Source: Mediterranea sp. (in: CFB group bacteria)
GTDB taxonomy: Bacteria; Bacteroidota; Bacteroidia; Bacteroidales; Bacteroidaceae
Assembly: GCA_031261785.1 (NCBI GenBank)
Contig: JAISIZ010000069.1
Span: forward strand, 1 to 39,192
Direction: 5' to 3'
Length of the DNA stretch: 39,192 bases
A model generated the notes under the pieces. It was not told the DNA's origin. It saw only the letters and a program-made list of their open reading frames with translations, and made no database searches. Below are positions 16,859 through 24,724 of this stretch, piece by piece (within the stretch, counting starts at the first letter, position 1; the number at the start of each line of letters is the position of its first letter). A program made the translations under genes and the position numbers.

Positions 16859-17171
16859 CGAGGACGACAGGCTCCTGCGCGAGTTCCTGGCCGATGGAAA
16901 GCGGGAGATAGCCGACAATGGCTTCAGCCGCCGCGTGGCGCGCCACCTTCCGGAACGGGCACGGTGGCTCAACCGCCTGCTCATGCTGGTGGTTAGCGTG
17001 GTATGCGTCCTGCTGTTCTACGTCATGAACGGCTTCCAGGCGGTATGGGCGACGTTGAGGGAGGTGGTGGCCAACAACAGCGATCTGCTTGGCCTCGATC
17101 CCCGGACGGTGGTCATTGTCGTCTTGGTCTTGCTGGCCTTGCTGTGGCGCAAGGCGTTGTCGATGGCGTAA
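16833..17171 (+). CDS. Small membrane protein, DUF5056-like, possible anti-sigma partner
   Basis: 112 aa from the first ATG. ATG codons at 16839 and 16851 are alternatives, and the one at 16851 has GGGAAAGG just upstream. An N-terminal acidic/charged cytoplasmic part contains EIADNGFSRRVARHLP, followed by two membrane helices (about 47-66 and 88-105). This matches the family I recall as DUF5056. A cytoplasmic head plus membrane anchor directly after an ECF sigma gene, overlapping it, suggests an anti-sigma-like protein, but this is inference. Confidence 0.75.
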   Translation: MVMGKVMFDEDDRLLREFLADGKREIADNGFSRRVARHLPERARWLNRLLMLVVSVVCVLLFYVMNGFQAVWATLREVVANNSDLLGLDPRTVVIVVLVLLALLWRKALSMA

Positions 17172-17178
17172 GGGCTTC

Positions 17179-17198
17179 CGCCGTGCGGAGATACGGCG
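17179..17198. terminator. Possible bidirectional hairpin between convergent units
   Basis: CGCCGT and ACGGCG form a perfect 6-bp stem around an 8-nt loop in the 37-nt gap between two convergent genes. There is no clear T-run on either side, so this is weak. Confidence 0.3.
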
Positions 17199-17208
17199 AC
17201 GGGGGCTT

Positions 17209-18630
17209 TCAGAACCTGAAATCGCGCTTCCCCGCCGCGATTTCCTTCAGGCGGCGGATGGCTATCGCGCGTATCTTGGGATTGGGGATGCGTTCCGTCT
17301 CGCGGGCGATCATCTCCAGGCCCTTGCGGCGGGTCTCGGGCGAGGCATAGTCCTCGAGGTACTCTTGCAGCGTCATCAAGGCGTTGGGGCCGCAGCAGTT
17401 GGCTATTTGCCCCGACTTGACGAGCGCCATGAAGCGGTCGCCCGTGCGTCCCTCCCGGTAGCAGGCGGTACAGAAGCTGGGGATATGCCCCAGGTCGAGC
17501 AGCCAGCTCACTACCTCGTCGAGCGTGCGGGTGTCGCTCACGTCGAATTGGGCGGAGTTCTCTTCCGCCGTCTCCCGGCGCACATATCCTCCCACGCTGG
17601 TGCGCGAGCCGCCGCTGATTTGCGAGATGCCCAGCTCGAGCACCTTGGCCCGCGAGGCTCGCGACTCGCGGGTGGAGACGATGAGGCCGGTGTAGGGCAC
17701 GGCGATGCGGGCTACGGCCACGATCTTGCCGAACGTCTCGTCGTCGATGGCGTTGGGAAACGCGGCGGTGTCGATGTCGTCGGCCGGACAGACACGCGGC
17801 ACGCTGATGGTGTGCGGTCCTACGCCGAAGCGGGCTTCGAGGTGCTCGGCGTGCATCAACAATCCCACGAAGTCGTACCGGTAGGTGTTCAGTCCGAAGA
17901 GCACGCCCACGCCCACGTCGTCGATGCCCGCCTCCATGGCGCGGTCCATCGCCTCGGTGTGGTAGGCGTAGTCGCGTTTGGGGCCGGTGGGATGCAGGGC
18001 TTCGTAGTTGGCTTTGTGGTAGGTTTCCTGGAAGAGGATGTAGGTACCTATGCCCGCCTCTTTCAGTCGTCGGTAGTTCTCCACGGTGGTGGCGGCGATG
18101 TTGACGTTGACGCGGCGGATGGCGCCGTTCTTGTGTCCCGTGGCATAGATGGTGTGGATGGATTCGAGGATGTACTCTATGGGGTTCATCGTGGGATGCT
18201 CGCCCGCCTCGAGGGCCAGCCGTTTGTGTCCCATGTCTTGCAGGGCGACAACCTCGTCGCGAATCTCCTCCTGGGTGAGCTTCTTGCGGGCGATGTGCTT
18301 GTTCTTGGCGTGGTAGGGACAGTACACGCAGCCGTTGACGCAATAGTTGGAGAGGTAGAGCGGTGCGAACATCACGATGCGGTTGCCGTAGAACCTCCGT
18401 TTGATCTCCTTGGCCAGTCGGTAGACGCGTCCGAGCAGGTCGGGCTGATCGCATTCCAGCAGCAGGGCGGCCTCCCTATGGTTCAGCCCTTGGCAGTGGG
18501 CGGCCTTGTCGATGACGCTTTGGATAAGTGTCCGGTTGTCTTTGTTGGCGCGGGCGTATTCCAGGGTGTCGAGTATCTCGACGTGATGGATGAAGGCCTC
18601 GGCTTTCGGCGAGTCAGGTTGGTAGTTCAT
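17209..18630 (-). CDS. hydG: [FeFe]-hydrogenase maturase HydG (radical SAM)
   Basis: 473 aa from the ATG at 18630, which has AAGGAG at a good distance inside the end of hydE. The protein cleaves tyrosine to deliver CO and CN- ligands for the H-cluster. The radical-SAM motif CVNGCVYC gives Cys97, 101 and 104. The auxiliary-cluster motif CX2CX22C is present as Cys387, 390 and 413, which distinguishes HydG from the tyrosine lyase ThiH. The TIM barrel includes LEAGEHP and SGGSRTSVGGY. The gene overlaps hydE by 17 nt. No hydF or hydrogenase gene is in the window. Confidence 0.96.
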   Translation of the reverse strand: MNYQPDSPKAEAFIHHVEILDTLEYARANKDNRTLIQSVIDKAAHCQGLNHREAALLLECDQPDLLGRVYRLAKEIKRRFYGNRIVMFAPLYLSNYCVNGCVYCPYHAKNKHIARKKLTQEEIRDEVVALQDMGHKRLALEAGEHPTMNPIEYILESIHTIYATGHKNGAIRRVNVNIAATTVENYRRLKEAGIGTYILFQETYHKANYEALHPTGPKRDYAYHTEAMDRAMEAGIDDVGVGVLFGLNTYRYDFVGLLMHAEHLEARFGVGPHTISVPRVCPADDIDTAAFPNAIDDETFGKIVAVARIAVPYTGLIVSTRESRASRAKVLELGISQISGGSRTSVGGYVRRETAEENSAQFDVSDTRTLDEVVSWLLDLGHIPSFCTACYREGRTGDRFMALVKSGQIANCCGPNALMTLQEYLEDYASPETRRKGLEMIARETERIPNPKIRAIAIRRLKEIAAGKRDFRF

Positions 18631-19663
18631 TGTAATCTCCTTTTTCAAAGGATATGTCGTAGCCAATGGCTCGCAGCCTTGTCCGCAGGGTATCGAGACC
18701 CTCGGCCGATTCGGCGCCGAGTGCGGCTTTACGATCGTATAATTCGTACTTTCTCCGGTCGTCGGCCGGCGAGAGGTTGGGCATCACCACGTTGGCTCCC
18801 GCCAGTATGCCTCGTTCGCGTCCGTCGGGGTCGAGGGTAGCGAGGGCGGTGGTCGACGGGATGAGTGCGTCGGGGCGCATCAGCCTGAAGATGGCGATGA
18901 GTGCCAGCGTCTGCTCTATCGTGCCGGCGGGGCAGAGGGCGAGCGGCGTGTCGCGGTGGGGCAGGAAGGGGCCGATGCCTATCATCTCGGGGCGCAGTTC
19001 CTTGATGTACAGGATGTCTTGCACGAGATGTGCGATGGTCTGCCCTCGGCTGCCCACCATGAAGCCGGTGCCCGTTTGGTAGCCGATAGCTTTCAGGTCG
19101 TCGAGGCATCGCAGGCGTCGTTTGAGCGACATCTCCTGCGGATGCAGGCTGGCGTAGTGGTCGGGGTCGCGCGTCTCGTGTCGTAGCAGGTATCGGTTGG
19201 CGCCGGCTTGGAAGAATCGTTGGTAGGATTCTCTCGACTTCTCCCCCAGCGAGAGGGTGATGGCGTTTTCGGGGAATTCCTCGCGGATGGCTCGCACGGT
19301 GTCTTCCACCCAGCTGTCGGTTTGCGCGGGATCCTCGCCCCCTTGCAGCACGAAGGTGCGGAAGCCAAGGGTATGGCCTTCGCGGCAGCAGGCCAGTATC
19401 TGCTCCTTGGAGAGGCGATAGCGCTCCGCCCGCATATTGTCCTTGCGTATGCCGCAGTACAGGCAGTTGTTGTGGCAGTAGCTGCTCACCTCTATCAGTC
19501 CGCGGATGTAGATGGCGTTGCCGAAGCGTGTGGTGGCCACCTGTCGGGCTTGTCGGGTGAGGTAGTCGAGCGTGTCGTCGTCACGGATTCCCCGCAGCAG
19601 CGCCCGTAGCTCGTGAAGCGGGAGCGTGCGCTCTTGGCGGAGCTTGTCAATGAGTGGTCGCAT
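18614..19663 (-). CDS. hydE: [FeFe]-hydrogenase maturase HydE (radical SAM)
   Basis: 349 aa. The radical-SAM motif CHNNCLYC gives Cys63, 67 and 70, preceded by RGLIEVSSY as in HydE/BioB-like enzymes. FVLQGGED, LSLGEKSRES, RHETRD and GFMVGSRGQT match HydE, which takes part in building the dithiomethylamine bridge of the H-cluster. Its 5' end overlaps the upstream lipoprotein gene by 17 nt and its 3' end overlaps hydG by 17 nt, so all three are co-translated. Confidence 0.95.
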   Translation of the reverse strand: MRPLIDKLRQERTLPLHELRALLRGIRDDDTLDYLTRQARQVATTRFGNAIYIRGLIEVSSYCHNNCLYCGIRKDNMRAERYRLSKEQILACCREGHTLGFRTFVLQGGEDPAQTDSWVEDTVRAIREEFPENAITLSLGEKSRESYQRFFQAGANRYLLRHETRDPDHYASLHPQEMSLKRRLRCLDDLKAIGYQTGTGFMVGSRGQTIAHLVQDILYIKELRPEMIGIGPFLPHRDTPLALCPAGTIEQTLALIAIFRLMRPDALIPSTTALATLDPDGRERGILAGANVVMPNLSPADDRRKYELYDRKAALGAESAEGLDTLRTRLRAIGYDISFEKGDYNELPT

Positions 19664-20483
19664 ATTGCTTTTTCTTCTCCTCCACGAACCTGATCTTCAC
19701 GCGGGCGGCTTCCTGCCTGGCCTTTATCTGCTGTCTGAGGGCCAAGGCGCTTTGCAGGGGGAGCAGCTCGGCGGCGGCTTGGCGGTCGGCAGGAAGCATG
19801 GTGGTGGTATAGGTGCGGTCGCCTATGAATTCGAGGCGCAGGTTCTGCGCGTTCCGCTCGGCCACGTAGGCAATCACTCCGCCGTCGTCGTCCATCGGGT
19901 AGTCGGCTTTCTCTATCTTCTCGCCCATGACGGTGGTCTCGTAGCTGTCCTTCGAGGAGGGCGACAGCGCCGAGCTGCCGTCGGGAGCCGTGACCTTCAC
20001 TTGCACGTGGTGTATGTTGGAGCTGCCGCAGTAGATGGAGGTCATGCTCATCTGTCCCCGCTCGTCGACCTGGAAGCGCAGGTAGCTGCGGTGCAGGTTT
20101 CGTTCCAGCGTCTGCGGGGGCCAGAGGTAGTGTCCCTCGGCCTGGTAGGCGGTATCGATCACGAAGGCGAAGTGTCGTTTCATCGAGTCCAGCGTCGCTT
20201 CTTCCATCAGGAGGGCGGAGTCGAGGCGAGCGAGTGTCTGTCGCTGGTCGTCCAGCTCCACGTCCATGAGTAGCCGTTGGCTGGCCTTGCGTGTCTCGAA
20301 GGCTTTGGGATAGCGTGCTTTGATGCTGTCGATTTGTGCCTTCGCCTCGGCGTAGTCGCCACGCTCGTAGGCTGTCCGTGCGGTGGCCAGTATTTCTCCG
20401 GCCTTTTTCTCCACGTTCTCTCCGCAGGCCGCGAGGGTAAGTGTGGCGCAGAGGAGGGTTGTCTTTATCAGTTGCTTGACCAT
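19647..20483 (-). CDS. Putative lipoprotein heading the hydE-hydG operon
   Basis: 278 aa from the ATG at 20483, the start that gives a proper signal peptide with lipobox LAAC (Cys20). An in-frame ATG 10 codons upstream lies next to the -7 element and is rejected. A TPR-like helical stretch (about 22-100, with AYERGDYAEAKAQIDSIKARYP) is followed by a beta-rich domain and a C-terminal coiled region rich in Ala, Arg and Gln. I do not recognise a specific family. The 17-nt overlap with hydE ties its expression to hydrogenase maturation, though a functional link is unproven. Confidence 0.8.
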   Translation of the reverse strand: MVKQLIKTTLLCATLTLAACGENVEKKAGEILATARTAYERGDYAEAKAQIDSIKARYPKAFETRKASQRLLMDVELDDQRQTLARLDSALLMEEATLDSMKRHFAFVIDTAYQAEGHYLWPPQTLERNLHRSYLRFQVDERGQMSMTSIYCGSSNIHHVQVKVTAPDGSSALSPSSKDSYETTVMGEKIEKADYPMDDDGGVIAYVAERNAQNLRLEFIGDRTYTTTMLPADRQAAAELLPLQSALALRQQIKARQEAARVKIRFVEEKKKQYATTH

Positions 20484-20500
20484 TGTTTCGCTTTTTGGTG

Positions 20501-20508
20501 CAAATATA
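20501..20508 (-). promoter_or_regulatory. Candidate -7 element for lipoprotein-hydE-hydG
   Basis: TATATTTG on the minus strand, an exact TAnnTTTG match, lies 17 nt before the lipoprotein ATG. No TTG was found at -33. Confidence 0.5.
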
Positions 20509-20582
20509 CGCATTTTTGCGTTCTCTTCGCGTCTTGTGGCAAATATCCGGTCTCTGTCGCGAATTTAGATTCTTTTAGGGAG

Positions 20583-22133
20583 CTATTCCGTCTTCCATCC
20601 CGTGATGCCCCGCTCGGTCTTGTCGTAGTTGACGCCCACTTTCATTACCTTCCGTCCGTCGGCCTCGTAGGGGATGGCGTAACCTTTCTGGTCGATCTGT
20701 GCCAGCGCTTCTTCGGGCGTGGAATCCACCTTCAGCTCGAAGAGATAGACGTAGTCTTTGTTGGTGACCACTACGTCGACACGGCCGGCCGCCGTCTTCA
20801 CTTGCGTGCGGACGAGCTGTCCCATGAGCGTGAAGATGATGTAGAAGATGGTCTCGAACCTCGACTCGTTGTCGCTCTTCTTCTCGTAGGGAATGGAGGC
20901 GACGAATGCGCTCAGGAGCGTCAGGCAGCCGTCGATGTCACCCTTGTCGAGCGACTTTTTCATGGCGATGATGTTCATGCCGTTCTCCATCTCGCTATGT
21001 CCCAGCACGTCGGGAAGCAGCGAGTTCAGGAAGCCGTAGCGCACCTCCTCGTTGGGGTAGCCGAGGGTGTAGATGCCGTTCTGGAAGTCCTTGATGGTGA
21101 GGTATCCGCTCTGGTAGAGCACGGGGATGGGATCGGTCAGCTCGTCGGTCGACTTGTCGAACGCCGCGGGCATGGTCTCGCACCCTTCCATGTCCATCAG
21201 CGGCATGCCACGCTCGCGCAGCAGGTCGATGAGGAAGGTGGGGGTGCCGGTGGAGTACCAGTAGCTGCCGTATTCCTTTTTATTCAGCACGTTGATGATG
21301 CTGAACGGGTTGTAGACGCGCTCGCCGCGGTGGTTGAAGCGGTAGCCGTCGTATAGGCGGGTGAGGTGCGCCAGAGCCTGTTCGTACGTCTCGTCGTTGT
21401 TCGCCGCCAAGGCTTCGATGTCTGGCTTGAAGTTGCGGGTCAGTTCATTTTCGGTGATGCCGCATATACCGCTGTATTGCTGCCACATACTGATGTTGTC
21501 TAAGCTGTTCAGCTCGCTGAAGATGCTCATTTGGCTGAATTTGGTGATGCCGGTGATGAAGAGGAAGCGGATGAGCTGCGTGTTGTCTTTCAGCGGGCTG
21601 TAGAACTCGCGGGTGATCTGGCGCAGCTCCTGGCGCAGCTTGTCGTCGTGGCTGGCATCGAGCAGGGGCGAATCGTACTCGTCGATGAGGATGACCACCT
21701 GTTTCCCGGTCTGTTCGTAAGCCCGTTGGATGAGGCCCAATAATCGGGTGCCCGGGGTCTTTTTGGAAGGGTCGCTTCCATAATGTTTTTCCAGCTCGGC
21801 GAGTTGGATATCCAGTATCATGTATAGGTTTTCTGCCTTGTCGTAGTGCGTGAGCGCGAAAGAGAAATGGAATACGGGATATATAGTCCATTCTGTTTCC
21901 AACCGTTCCATGGCCAGTCCTTCGAAGAGATGTTTTTTGCCTTCGAAGTATGCTTTCAGTGTGGAGAGCAACAAACTTTTCCCGAAGCGACGAGGGCGAC
22001 TAAGGAAACAGGTGATGCTGGTCTGGACCAATTGATAGACCAAATCAGTCTTGTCTACGTACATGCGGCGGAGCGTACGCAGTTGCTCGAAGTTCTGTAT
22101 CCCTATCGGGAAGATGCGGGTCGGTAATTCCAT
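20583..22133 (-). CDS. AAA-ATPase-like protein with C-terminal PD-(D/E)XK nuclease domain
   Basis: 516 aa from the ATG at 22133. A longer form would translate the AT-rich leader and is rejected. Walker A is the variant SRPRRFGKS (45-53) and Walker B is VILIDEYD (147-154). The middle region resembles the AAA-ATPase-like family common in Bacteroidales. The C-terminus carries GRVDVVV (450-456) and FELK (466-469), the D and ExK parts of a PD-(D/E)XK nuclease core. Such proteins occur in many copies per genome; their function is unknown, and roles in DNA processing or defence have been guessed. It has its own promoter. Confidence 0.9.
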   Translation of the reverse strand: MELPTRIFPIGIQNFEQLRTLRRMYVDKTDLVYQLVQTSITCFLSRPRRFGKSLLLSTLKAYFEGKKHLFEGLAMERLETEWTIYPVFHFSFALTHYDKAENLYMILDIQLAELEKHYGSDPSKKTPGTRLLGLIQRAYEQTGKQVVILIDEYDSPLLDASHDDKLRQELRQITREFYSPLKDNTQLIRFLFITGITKFSQMSIFSELNSLDNISMWQQYSGICGITENELTRNFKPDIEALAANNDETYEQALAHLTRLYDGYRFNHRGERVYNPFSIINVLNKKEYGSYWYSTGTPTFLIDLLRERGMPLMDMEGCETMPAAFDKSTDELTDPIPVLYQSGYLTIKDFQNGIYTLGYPNEEVRYGFLNSLLPDVLGHSEMENGMNIIAMKKSLDKGDIDGCLTLLSAFVASIPYEKKSDNESRFETIFYIIFTLMGQLVRTQVKTAAGRVDVVVTNKDYVYLFELKVDSTPEEALAQIDQKGYAIPYEADGRKVMKVGVNYDKTERGITGWKTE

Positions 22134-22137
22134 CCTT

Positions 22138-22175
22138 TTTAAATTGAAAATTAAAAATTGAGAATTAAAAAATGA
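22138..22175 (-). repeat. AT-rich leader element, copy 2
   Basis: An AT-rich block between promoter and ATG of the ATPase gene contains GAGAATTAAAAAATGA and ATTAAAAATTGAGAATTAAA. It closely resembles the block at 1832-1860, in the same position relative to a minus-strand start codon. Confidence 0.5.
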
Positions 22176-22183
22176 ATGTGAGG

Positions 22184-22214
22184 CAAAGATAGGTTTTTTT
22201 CGGCTCACACACAA
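22184..22214 (-). promoter_or_regulatory. Promoter of the ATPase/PD-(D/E)XK gene
   Basis: On the minus strand, TTG (22212-22214), a 20-nt spacer and TATCTTTG (22184-22191) give a full Bacteroidetes -33/-7 match. The leader to the ATG at 22133 is about 45 nt. Confidence 0.8.
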
Positions 22215-22301
22215 TAGTCCGTGGATGAACTTGCCTCATGGCTAATAAAGTACCAAACTTCATGTCGATTTCACGATCGAATAGATGTTCGAATCGATCG
22301 A

Positions 22302-22600
22302 TGGTTTGACATCAGGCCTTTTCAAAGCCGCGGACTGTTCACGCGAACTGCGTGGCCATTTATCAAGCCCGCGAACCGTTCACGCGAACCACATGGCCAT
22401 TTATCAGGCCCGCGAACCGTTCACGCGAACCGCATGGCCGTCTGTCAGGCCCGCGAACCGTTCACGCGAACCGCGTGGCCGTCTGTCAGGCCCGCGAACC
22501 GTTCACGCGAACCGCGTGGCCATTTATCAGGTCCGCAAACCGTTCACGCGAACCGCGTGGGCACTTCGCGAACCCGATAGCCTCTCTCGCGAATAGCATG
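22302..22600. repeat. 41-bp tandem repeat array B (five regular units plus degenerate flanks)
   Basis: The TGGCCAT/TGGCCGT mark recurs at 22353, 22394, 22435, 22476 and 22517, and as TGGGCAC at 22558, a strict 41-nt period. Degenerate partial units lie on both sides. Each unit holds two copies of CGCGAACC spaced 14 nt apart, so there is an inner sub-repeat. The sequence is GC-rich, unlike array A. Units differ at a few sites (ATTTATC or GTCTGTC). There are no spacers, so it is not CRISPR. Confidence 0.93.
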
Positions 22601-22634
22601 AAGCTCATCATCCATCACTCATCACGGTTGGCGG

Positions 22635-23330
22635 TTAGTCGGTATGTGGCTTGATTTTCATGCGTTCCAACTCGCGCTTGGTCGCCTTGTCGACGCGGAG
22701 CGATTCGCGGGTTTTCTGTATGGCCTTGTTGTATGTCCAAGCGTCGAGCTTGCTGCGGCGGAAGTAGTCCATGGTCTGCACGGGAAACTTCACGAAACAG
22801 ATGGAGAGTAGCCAAGCCATGGCCATGCGGGCGTAATAAGCGGGATGGTCGAAAGTGTCGGCGTATGCCAGCAATTGATCGATGTGGTCCTCGTCGACGT
22901 AGTGGAACAGCATCACGATGCCGAAGCGACGCTCGAACTCGCGCCCGGCTCGCAGGTAGGGTTGGATGAACTGCCATACGGCCAGGCGCTCCTTGCGAAC
23001 CACGCCCTTGAGGTCGCCGCAGACGACGTCGCACACCGCCCAGTTGTCGATGCGTGGCACGAAGCCCGACAGCCGTCGGACGCGCTCTTCCCACTCCATC
23101 GTGGCGAGGGCGGTCACCATGCCTTGCAGCATCGTCTCTTCGTAGTAGCACAGGTCGGCGCTGTCGGCGAAGGCTCGCCAGTCGTCGCACCGGATCATCT
23201 CCTTGGCCAGCTGGCGCAAGATGGGTATGCGCACGCCTATGAGGTTGTCCGTTCCGGGCAACAAGGCGGAATGGAACGTGCGATACTTGGCGTCGGCCAA
23301 GCGGATTAGCTCTTCCCGGATGGTATTCAT
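22635..23330 (-). CDS. DNA alkylation repair protein (AlkD-like HEAT repeat)
   Basis: 231 aa, all-helical, of AlkD family length. LIGVRIPILRQLAKEM (about 31-46), FVPRIDNWAVCDVVCGDLK and YYARMAMAWLLSICFVKFP are the characteristic blocks of the HEAT-like DNA glycosylases that excise positively charged alkylated bases. The acidic residue of RIDNWAVCD is in the expected place for the catalytic Asp. The ATG overlaps the fucP stop (ATGA), so it is co-translated with a sugar permease, an odd pairing. Some family members have no proven repair activity. Confidence 0.9.
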   Translation of the reverse strand: MNTIREELIRLADAKYRTFHSALLPGTDNLIGVRIPILRQLAKEMIRCDDWRAFADSADLCYYEETMLQGMVTALATMEWEERVRRLSGFVPRIDNWAVCDVVCGDLKGVVRKERLAVWQFIQPYLRAGREFERRFGIVMLFHYVDEDHIDQLLAYADTFDHPAYYARMAMAWLLSICFVKFPVQTMDYFRRSKLDAWTYNKAIQKTRESLRVDKATKRELERMKIKPHTD

Positions 23331-24646
23331 GCTTTTCTATTTCTTACTCCATACCACACGATCACGGCGAAGCAGGCGAAGGGCAGTACGAACGACAGGT
23401 TGACGGCGGGGAATCCCCCGATTTCCTTCAGGTCGATAATGGCGGCTTGGAGCGGGGGGAGCAGCGAGCCGCCGAGGATGGCCATGATGAGGCCGGCGGC
23501 GCCCAGCTTGGCGTCGTCGCCCAGCCCGCGCAGGGCGATGCCGTAGATGGTGGGGAACATGAGCGACATGCAGGCCGACACGCCAACGAGGCAGTACAGC
23601 CCGTAGATGTTGTCCAACCCGACGACGCCGAGGGTGAGGACGCCTCCGGCGATGGCGAGGATGGTGAGCAGGCGGGCGGCGTTGAGGTAGCGCAGCGCGA
23701 AGGTGCATACGAAGCGGCTGGCGCAGAAGATGACCATCGCCGCGATGTTGTACTGTTGCGACAGCATCTCGGCGGCCTTCTCCTCCATGCCTTGCCGCAT
23801 GAAGAGGCGGGTGCCATACTGTATGATGAATGTCCAGCACATGATTTGCGCCCCCACGTAGAAGAATTGCGCCACCACCCCCTCGCGGTAGCGGGGCAGG
23901 TGGACGAGGCGACGGATCGTGGGGCCGAGACGCAGGTCGCGCCCGCCACATTCGCTGCGGTCGCTGCCTTGAGGCATGGACACGCAGCCTATCAGTGCCA
24001 GCATGACGAGGATCAGCAGTCCGATGAACAGGTAGGGAGTGATGAGTGTGGCGAGGTCGCTCTGTTTCACGGCCTCGAACGTGTGGGTGTCCATCATGGC
24101 GCGTTCGGTGGTGCTGGCCTCGCTGAGCCGCGCCTGTATGAACCGCATCGCCACGTACATGCCCAATAGCGAGCCGATGGGATTGAACGACTGGGCGAGG
24201 TTGAGCCTTCGGGTGGCCGTCTCCTCGGTGCCCATGGAGAGGATGTAGGGGTTGCAGCTGGTCTCGAGGAACGACAGTCCGCAGGTGAGGATGAAGTAAG
24301 CCAGCAGGAAGGGGTAGTAGTCGCCCGTCATCTTGGCGGGGAAAAAGAGGAAGGCACCTATGGCGTACAGCGCCAGGCCGAGCATCACGCCCGCCTTGTA
24401 GGAGTAGCGGCGGATGAACAGGGCGGCGGGGAAGGCCATCACGAAGTAGCCGCCGTAGAAGGCGACCTGTACCAGCGCGCCGTCGGTGGCGCTCATACGG
24501 AATATCTTGGAGAAGGCTTTCACCATGGGGTTGGTGATGTCGTTGGCGAAACCCCACAGCGCGAAGCAGGAGGTGACGAGGACAAACGGTACAAGATAGT
24601 TGATACCATCCTTGGTGAGGATGGAAGGTTTGATAGGTTGTTTCAT
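23327..24646 (-). CDS. fucP: L-fucose:proton symporter FucP (MFS)
   Basis: 439 aa with 12 predicted membrane segments. CFALWGFANDITNPMVKAFSK, FYGGYFVMAFPA and LETSCNPYILSMG are the signature blocks of FucP/GluP permeases, with the transport-relevant Asp and Asn of FANDITNP present. It imports L-fucose or related hexoses by proton symport across the inner membrane. It lies 78 nt after the mutarotase and overlaps the AlkD-like gene. The fucosidase upstream supports fucose as substrate; GluP-type glucose/galactose use is the alternative. Confidence 0.92.
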   Translation of the reverse strand: MKQPIKPSILTKDGINYLVPFVLVTSCFALWGFANDITNPMVKAFSKIFRMSATDGALVQVAFYGGYFVMAFPAALFIRRYSYKAGVMLGLALYAIGAFLFFPAKMTGDYYPFLLAYFILTCGLSFLETSCNPYILSMGTEETATRRLNLAQSFNPIGSLLGMYVAMRFIQARLSEASTTERAMMDTHTFEAVKQSDLATLITPYLFIGLLILVMLALIGCVSMPQGSDRSECGGRDLRLGPTIRRLVHLPRYREGVVAQFFYVGAQIMCWTFIIQYGTRLFMRQGMEEKAAEMLSQQYNIAAMVIFCASRFVCTFALRYLNAARLLTILAIAGGVLTLGVVGLDNIYGLYCLVGVSACMSLMFPTIYGIALRGLGDDAKLGAAGLIMAILGGSLLPPLQAAIIDLKEIGGFPAVNLSFVLPFACFAVIVWYGVRNRKA

Positions 24647-24724
24647 TAGGTAGAAGGATATATTTTTAATTCTTAGTTCTTAGTTTTTAGCTCTTCAGTT
24701 CGTAATTATTCAGTTCGTAATTCT
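24647..24724 (-). other. AT-rich linker with short degenerate repeats
   Basis: Between the mutarotase stop and the fucP start there are repeated short words on the plus strand (TTAGTTCTTAG, then TTCAGTTCGTAATTATTCAG and a second CAGTTCGTAATTCTTC). It resembles the AT-rich leaders at 1832 and 22138 in style but not in exact sequence. No hairpin with a T-run was seen. Confidence 0.45.

Larger units (their letters stand above)
22134..22634. other. 500-nt gene-free region holding promoter, leader element and repeat array B
   Basis: Between the starts and ends of the minus-strand genes here there is no credible gene. It holds the ATPase promoter and leader (22138-22214), an imperfect inverted repeat around 22275-22301 (CGATCGAA and TTCGAATCG) and the 41-bp array. 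The array is free of stop codons in all three plus frames only because its period is not a multiple of three. Confidence 0.7.

Noticed and set aside
22302..22600. Possible CRISPR array
   Set aside because: The 41-nt units follow each other without unique spacers, and no cas gene is present.
22221..22654. Repeat-encoded Arg/Pro-rich proteins in all three plus frames
   Set aside because: The frames are open only because a stop-free 41-nt unit rotates through all frames; there is no start context or family similarity.
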